From a virus: 23,697 nucleotides of DNA. How positions within the stretch are numbered: the first letter of the stretch is position 1; each line of letters opens with the position of its first letter. Location of the stretch: positions 1-23,697 of IMG/VR virus record IMGVR_UViG_3300044993_000263. One strand, written 5' to 3'. The notes beneath the pieces were generated by a model. That model saw nothing but the letters and a program-made list of their open reading frames with translations. It searched no databases and was not told where the DNA came from. Shown here piece by piece: positions 19,749-23,697 of this stretch. Both the position numbers and the translations under genes were made by a program.

Positions 19749-19957
19749 TTAAATTTCCCCACAATTAAAACTCCAAAGCGATACATTGAATATTCACAGC
19801 CTATACGTTCTAAAGTATTTTTTGCAATTTCAACCATCTTGACACTGTTTCCGCAAATAATTTTTAAGGGAAAACTATTCTGATTGGAGAAAATAAAATT
19901 CTCAATTTCTCTATCAGCATCTTGATGTTTAACGCCGTGGAGATCCAACTCATACAT
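19745..19957 (-). CDS. Smr-domain-like small protein (70 aa)
   Basis: The N-terminus MYELDLHGVKHQDADREIEN has the LDLHG signature of the Smr domain, and FPLKIICGNSVKMVEIAKNT fits the following strand-helix (usually GxG plus K/L). Stand-alone Smr domains in bacteria act as nucleases or RNA-binding modules, and the His of LDLHG is often catalytic. Seventy residues covers almost the entire domain. It is coupled at both ends: its ATG overlaps the stop of the DUF805-like gene by one base and its stop overlaps the methyltransferase start. A role in DNA or ribosome processing is possible but not shown. Confidence 0.7.
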   Translation of the reverse strand: MYELDLHGVKHQDADREIENFIFSNQNSFPLKIICGNSVKMVEIAKNTLERIGCEYSMYRFGVLIVGKFK

Positions 19958-20292
19958 TATTCAACTTCTTCTATAATTCGTGAATTATCCGTTGGAATGA
20001 TGCCAAACACAATAGTTGCTATAAAACTAATATACGGAATGAGCATTACTAAACACCAATATGGACTAATACCGGCATCTCTACAACGTCTAGCTGTAGT
20101 AGCTAAAGATAGCCAAACAGACACAACAATCAAACCTAAAAGCAAAATTAGTCCAGGAAAAAATGTTTCATCAATGAAAATCATTGCTCCTGCACCCATT
20201 CCTAGAATGTAGCCCACTACTAGAAGGATTACTATTATTGCCCAATATTCACTACGGGGAGTAAAACCATTAAAACTAAAAAATCTTCCCAT
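19957..20292 (-). CDS. DUF805-family inner membrane protein (111 aa)
   Basis: The N-terminus MGRFFSFNGFTPRSEYW carries the F.GR.SR.EYW pattern of DUF805 (YhaH-like). Three hydrophobic spans lie at about 17-39, 45-65 and 79-99. Between the second and third is TTARRCRDAGISPYW, corresponding to the family RRLHD.G.S.W signature with His replaced by Arg. DUF805 proteins are bacterial inner membrane proteins with no settled function. The sequence resembles a cellular protein more than most of its neighbours and may have come from a host, though its base composition looks like the surroundings. Confidence 0.85.
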   Translation of the reverse strand: MGRFFSFNGFTPRSEYWAIIVILLVVGYILGMGAGAMIFIDETFFPGLILLLGLIVVSVWLSLATTARRCRDAGISPYWCLVMLIPYISFIATIVFGIIPTDNSRIIEEVE

Positions 20293-20308
20293 TATTTTAC
20301 CTTTCCTT

Positions 20309-20518
20309 TTAAAATTTTAAATTTAATATAATTTCAAGTTTTTGTTCCAAGGCATATATTGAATTTTTAACCTTTTCCCAGTTCTTTTTATCACAAGATT
20401 CTATCCAATTCATTATTTTTGGACAATTTACTTTATATAAATTTCTTCCAGTTTGAGAATGAATGCCTATTATGCTATAAAGTTTTGTAGTTTCTGGTTC
20501 TTCTATGTATTTGCACAT
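20309..20518 (-). CDS. Hypothetical protein, 69 aa
   Basis: Starts MCKYIEEPETTKLYSIIGIH, with AAAGG nine bases before the ATG. Residues 16-34 (IIGIHSQTGRNLYKVNCPK) look like a short beta-hairpin, and the rest is a basic helix (KNWEKVKNSIYALEQKLEII). No known family or motif. It lies between folE and the DUF805 gene in the same direction, with 31 bases to folE, so probably the same transcript. Confidence 0.65.
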   Translation of the reverse strand: MCKYIEEPETTKLYSIIGIHSQTGRNLYKVNCPKIMNWIESCDKKNWEKVKNSIYALEQKLEIILNLKF

Positions 20519-20549
20519 TTTTGCCTTTGTGAAGTTATAGCAAGAAGTG

Positions 20550-21227
20550 TTATTTTCCTAGTCTAGCTATACTCAAAAATTCATTTCTAGCTGCCGGATC
20601 GGTCTTAAAACCCCCGCCCAATTTGGTAGTCACTGTAACTGAACCAGTATCTTCAACTCCTCTAGAAGCTACGCAATAATGTTTAGCTTGAATCATTACG
20701 GCTACATTTTCAGTATCTAAAATGTAACATAGAGCATGGAAAATTTGTTCGGTTAATCTTTCTTGTATCTGCGGTCTTTTTGCAAAATATTCCACTATTC
20801 TATTAATCTTTGAAAGTCCTAATACCTTTTTATTTGGAACATACGCAACCGTGGCTAGACCATCAATGGTAACAAAGTGATGTTCGCAATTACTCATGAC
20901 AATAATATTACGTGCCACTACCATTTCGTCATAATTCATTTTATTTTCAACGGTAGTGCATTTAGGGAAGGCTTCATAATCTAACCCCCAAAAAATCTCA
21001 GTTACATACATTTTAGCAACTCTTTTGGGAGTTTCAGCCAGGCTATCGTCACTAAGGTCAAGCCCTAATGCTTCCATAATATCTGCAAATTTTTGTTGAA
21101 TTATTTCAATTTTAGTGGTTCTATTTAACTTATTATCAATAATAGGAGTTTCAACTCCCTTTTTTACTAAATATTCATGAACTTTGCGACCTAACTCTGG
21201 ATCACATTTATTTTTATTAAATGACAT
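20550..21227 (-). CDS. folE: GTP cyclohydrolase I FolE (225 aa)
   Basis: Catalyses GTP to 7,8-dihydroneopterin triphosphate, the entry step for tetrahydrofolate and for 7-deazaguanines. The zinc site is complete: C114 and H117 in NCEHHF (with H116 as the catalytic His) and C185 in AKHYCVASRGVEDTGS; H183 and the RGV-x-D-x-GS substrate block are present. LSKINRIVEYFAKRPQIQERL (138-158) is the pterin/GTP-pocket helix region. Length matches the roughly 222 aa of E. coli FolE. AAAGGATAAAAA gives a good ribosome site. With queD and queE in the window, the context supports a deazaguanine rather than a folate role. Confidence 0.95.
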   Translation of the reverse strand: MSFNKNKCDPELGRKVHEYLVKKGVETPIIDNKLNRTTKIEIIQQKFADIMEALGLDLSDDSLAETPKRVAKMYVTEIFWGLDYEAFPKCTTVENKMNYDEMVVARNIIVMSNCEHHFVTIDGLATVAYVPNKKVLGLSKINRIVEYFAKRPQIQERLTEQIFHALCYILDTENVAVMIQAKHYCVASRGVEDTGSVTVTTKLGGGFKTDPAARNEFLSIARLGK

Positions 21228-21282
21228 TTTTTATCCTTTCATAGCGTCTATCGTTTACGCTCAACGGAGATAATTCTCAATT

Positions 21283-21300
21283 TGTGACCGTTTTGTCACA
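21283..21300. repeat. Inverted repeat TGTGAC-6-GTCACA
   Basis: A 6-bp perfect inverted repeat with a 6-base centre between guaC and folE. It is not followed by a T run on the coding strand, so not a terminator for guaC. It may be an operator or chance. Confidence 0.35.
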
Positions 21301-21310
21301 TTTTTATTTA

Positions 21311-22375
21311 TCACTTAACAAACACGTCATTAAATTGTTTATTGACCTTTATAAAAGTAGTTTTATCATAAAGTTCTGAAAGGTTCTTTGCGCCAACATA
21401 TGTACAGGTGCTTCTAATTCCGCCAAGCAAATTTTTTATGGTATTTTCAACTGGTCCTTTATATTCTACTTCTACTGTTCTGCCTTCACTACTACGATAA
21501 TCTGCTACACCTCCGTGATGCTTTTTCATTGCCGTATCACTACTCATGCCATAAAATTGAACTCTTTTGACAGTGTTTAAAATTACATCATTATTTTCTG
21601 AATAATAACCGGATGAAGTTGTTCTTGTAATTATTTCTCCCCCACCCTCATCATGTCCTGCAAACATAGAGCCCAACATGACAAAATCTGCGCCTGCACC
21701 GAATGCTTTTGAAACATCCCCAGGACAGGTGCATCCTCCATCTGAAACCAAATGTGCTCCTAATTGATGAACTACTTCTCTGCACTCCATTACTGCTGAT
21801 AATTGAGGATATCCTATACCTGTTTGTATCCTAGTAGTGCATACTGCTCCTGAACCAATTCCAATTTTAACAATATCAGCACCGGCGTTAATTACCATTT
21901 GTGCCATTTCGGGAGTCACTACATTCCCTGCCATAATAGTGATTCTAGTCTTGTATTTTTCTCTTACCTTAGAAATATAATTTAAAAAATGTTGACTATA
22001 ACCATTTGCAACATCAATACATACAAATTTTACTTCTTCTGAAAAATCTAAAATTTTTTTCAATCTTTCATAATCTTCTTTATTTGTTCCTGTGCTAATA
22101 ATATAATTGTTGTTTAAAGATGGGTTTGGTAATTTGTCTTCGGTTTTTACTATACAAGTAAGCATATTATACTTAGCCAATGCTTCTACCATTTGTATAG
22201 TTCCAACTCCATCCATATTTGATGCTATTATAGGAATCCCGGTCCAAGTGTGACCTGAGTGTTTAAAGGTATAGGTTACATTTAAATTGACATCTTTTCT
22301 ACTCTTTAGTGTTGAATACTTTGGTTTAATTAAAACATTATTAAAATCAAGTTTTGTATCTTCTTCAATTTTCAT
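21311..22375 (-). CDS. guaC: GMP reductase GuaC-like enzyme (354 aa)
   Basis: A TIM-barrel IMP dehydrogenase/GMP reductase family enzyme. The active-site loop IGIGSGAVCTTRIQTGIGYP (171-190) holds catalytic C179. SDGGCTCPGDVSKAFGAGAD (211-230) and FVMLGSMFAGHDEGG bind the phosphate. GGVADYRSSEGRTVEVEYKG and GGIRSTCTYVGAKNL match GMP reductase rather than IMP dehydrogenase, and there is no CBS domain insertion. It would reduce GMP to IMP and ammonia with NADPH. Length is close to the 347 aa of E. coli GuaC. AAGGAATTAAC provides the ribosome site. In this phage it may adjust guanine versus adenine pools while GTP goes to FolE, which is an inference. Confidence 0.93.
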   Translation of the reverse strand: MKIEEDTKLDFNNVLIKPKYSTLKSRKDVNLNVTYTFKHSGHTWTGIPIIASNMDGVGTIQMVEALAKYNMLTCIVKTEDKLPNPSLNNNYIISTGTNKEDYERLKKILDFSEEVKFVCIDVANGYSQHFLNYISKVREKYKTRITIMAGNVVTPEMAQMVINAGADIVKIGIGSGAVCTTRIQTGIGYPQLSAVMECREVVHQLGAHLVSDGGCTCPGDVSKAFGAGADFVMLGSMFAGHDEGGGEIITRTTSSGYYSENNDVILNTVKRVQFYGMSSDTAMKKHHGGVADYRSSEGRTVEVEYKGPVENTIKNLLGGIRSTCTYVGAKNLSELYDKTTFIKVNKQFNDVFVK

Positions 22376-22466
22376 GTTAATTCCTTAAAAATAAAGCTTT
22401 TAAATTTTTTCATTTAATAAATTTTATGTTTTAAATGAATTAGTAATCATTATATTTTCTTTCCCG

Positions 22467-22694
22467 TCATTTAATAAATTTGTCCTTGATAGTTATTACT
22501 CTTTTGTCACCATTAATTTCATTAAATACAATATCTAATGAATTGGTATTATAATTATATACCACATTTACATTATTTCCGGGACCAATCAAATCAATAA
22601 CAATGTTTTTTATATTTTCAAGGGTTTCAGTATTATATAAATCAAATAAATATAGTTTAACCACTTTTATAATATCTTCATCTGTGTAAAGCAT
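22467..22694 (-). CDS. Hypothetical protein, 75 aa
   Basis: Starts MLYTDEDIIKVVKLYLFDLY; its ATG overlaps the TAA of the glycosyltransferase (TAATG), so translation is coupled. An N-terminal helix leads to IVIDLIGPGNNVNVVYNY and a beta-hairpin NTNSLDIVFNEING. It is acidic and soluble. No family recognised. Its last 15 bases (AAATTTATTAAATGA) recur in the spacer 57 bases further on, apparently a small duplication. Confidence 0.72.
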   Translation of the reverse strand: MLYTDEDIIKVVKLYLFDLYNTETLENIKNIVIDLIGPGNNVNVVYNYNTNSLDIVFNEINGDKRVITIKDKFIK

Positions 22695-23697
22695 TAGTAT
22701 TTTTTCTCTGTTAAACGTTTACGATAATTATTAATATCTCTTCTCCACTGTTCGCCTTTTCCTTCTATAATATCACAAATTCTATCAATTGTTCCGTTTG
22801 TCCAATTACTAATCTTGCCCATATTAGGGTGGGGCTTTTTCAGTAGATTGTCAAGCTTTGTAATAGCGTCCTCAATTGACCAAGGAATATACATACGTTC
22901 ATAGTCATTGGCAAAAATTTCAGGAAATGAACGATATGCTGGAAATAGCACATTACATCCTAATGTGTCTGCTTCTGATACCGTATTTGAAGTCCAATCT
23001 TGCAATGCGCAGTTGAAAACAACTCTGGAATTATTCAATATTTCATAATATTTGTTCTTTGGCAAGTTATCATAAATGATAAGCTTTCCTTCTTCTTCCA
23101 TTTTTCTAGCACGAACAATACAAGATTCATCATTGCTAGTAAAATCACCGCCGCTACATATAACAAATTCAATATCCTTACTGGGAAACTGTTCATGCCA
23201 TGCTTCAATCAAATCCATAAAGAAATGAGGCTGTTTTTCTCGGTCCCATCTACTTGTAAATGCTACACGCATTCTTCTAGAATGAAAAGGAATTAGATAA
23301 TTGTCAACTCTTTCTAATACTTCGTCTATGCTAAAGGCCAATCCACTTATATTATAAATAGGAACGTCCCAGCCTGCAATTCTCATATGTGCTACCATTT
23401 CTTCGTTACTGGCTAATATAGCAGTCACACATGAACATACCATTTTTTCATAATGTCTCATCCAATTATCCATGTTCCATACATGAACGAAATCATCAGG
23501 GTCGATAGTTTGTGCCAAACATCTTACATAAATTCTTGGACGCATTGATGTTGAAATTTGATTAATAATATAAGGCAAAGATTCAAACCCAGGATGAAAC
23601 ATATCTTCAAAATATATTACATCATGACTGTTAACTTTACCTTCACGCATCATTTTAACCAGGTTCATCATTTGACTCATAGCAAAGTAAGATCTGC
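22694..23697 (-). CDS. Glycosyltransferase, GT-B-like, N-terminus cut by window edge
   Basis: The frame stays open from the window end: before the ATG at 23680 the codons read RSYFA, so the gene very likely begins outside. The visible 333 residues have MRVAFTSRWDREKQPHFFMD, the start of a GT-B C-terminal domain. They continue with DIEFVICSGG and GKLIIYDNLPKNKYYEILNN, then VVFNCALQDWTSNTVSEADT, where the Glu of SEADTLG sits at the donor-binding site. VHVWNMDNW and the ASNEEMVAHM block belong to the acceptor half. Sugar and acceptor are unknown. It is separate from the other glycosyltransferase at 14188-15540 and not clearly a paralog of it. Confidence 0.85.
   Translation of the reverse strand, partial: RSYFAMSQMMNLVKMMREGKVNSHDVIYFEDMFHPGFESLPYIINQISTSMRPRIYVRCLAQTIDPDDFVHVWNMDNWMRHYEKMVCSCVTAILASNEEMVAHMRIAGWDVPIYNISGLAFSIDEVLERVDNYLIPFHSRRMRVAFTSRWDREKQPHFFMDLIEAWHEQFPSKDIEFVICSGGDFTSNDESCIVRARKMEEEGKLIIYDNLPKNKYYEILNNSRVVFNCALQDWTSNTVSEADTLGCNVLFPAYRSFPEIFANDYERMYIPWSIEDAITKLDNLLKKPHPNMGKISNWTNGTIDRICDIIEGKGEQWRRDINNYRKRLTEKKY

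Noticed and set aside
22410-22481. Repeated AAATTTATTAAATGA as a regulatory pair
   Set aside because: Two copies of a low-complexity AT string, one of them the 3' end of a gene; likely a small duplication or chance.

Overview
The window is AT-rich, densely packed DNA in which every convincing gene lies on the minus strand. Many genes overlap by 1 to 14 bases (ATGA or TAATG junctions). The content points to a lytic, T4-like (probably marine) myovirus: a T4 RNase H/FEN-type 5'-3' exonuclease, UV-damage endonuclease, several DNA methyltransferases, GTP cyclohydrolase I with QueD- and QueE-like enzymes, glycosyltransferases, an HNH homing endonuclease, T4-type TATAAATA late-promoter sequences and many small orphan proteins. 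No tRNA, rRNA, CRISPR array or insertion sequence was seen. The host cannot be fixed from this window. Transcription runs from high to low coordinates.

Region by region (low to high coordinates). 1-3.4 kb is an accessory, partly decaying end: a truncated small gene, a 45-residue ORF resembling the N-terminal motif of leucyl-tRNA synthetase, a virion-protein-like gene broken into three frames, and a tandem duplication of a two-gene unit whose second copy has lost most of one gene. Sigma70-type promoters with exact 17-base spacers and two hairpin terminators punctuate this part. 3.4-5.7 kb holds small orphan genes, including a 36-residue membrane microprotein. 5.7-7.4 kb has the exonuclease and a membrane-anchored orphan. 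7.4-11.9 kb is a modification block: a methyltransferase whose SAM-binding half and catalytic/recognition half are separate genes in swapped order, a second frameshifted copy of the catalytic half, two beta-type methyltransferases, and between them a restriction-endonuclease-like gene. 11.9-15.5 kb has an orphan gene, uvsE, a sugar-nucleotide epimerase and a glycosyltransferase. 15.5-21.2 kb carries queE (5' end thrown out of frame by a 16-base homopolymer), an HNH homing endonuclease behind a late promoter inside a ribosome-site hairpin, a phosphoribosyltransferase, queD, another methyltransferase, an Smr-like protein, a DUF805 membrane protein and folE. 21.3-23.7 kb has guaC and a second glycosyltransferase that runs off the window.

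How the genes may work together: FolE, QueD and QueE form the GTP to 7-carboxy-7-deazaguanine path, and GuaC and the phosphoribosyltransferase could manage purine supply. This suggests 7-deazaguanine DNA modification, although no QueC or DpdA-like transglycosylase is visible here. Together with the methyltransferases this looks like layered DNA protection. UvsE and the exonuclease fit DNA repair and replication. The epimerase and glycosyltransferases could decorate DNA or virion proteins. The most notable signals are the split and permuted methyltransferase, the queE homopolymer, the hairpin-embedded late promoter of the homing endonuclease, and the phage-borne methyltransferase/restriction-like pair.
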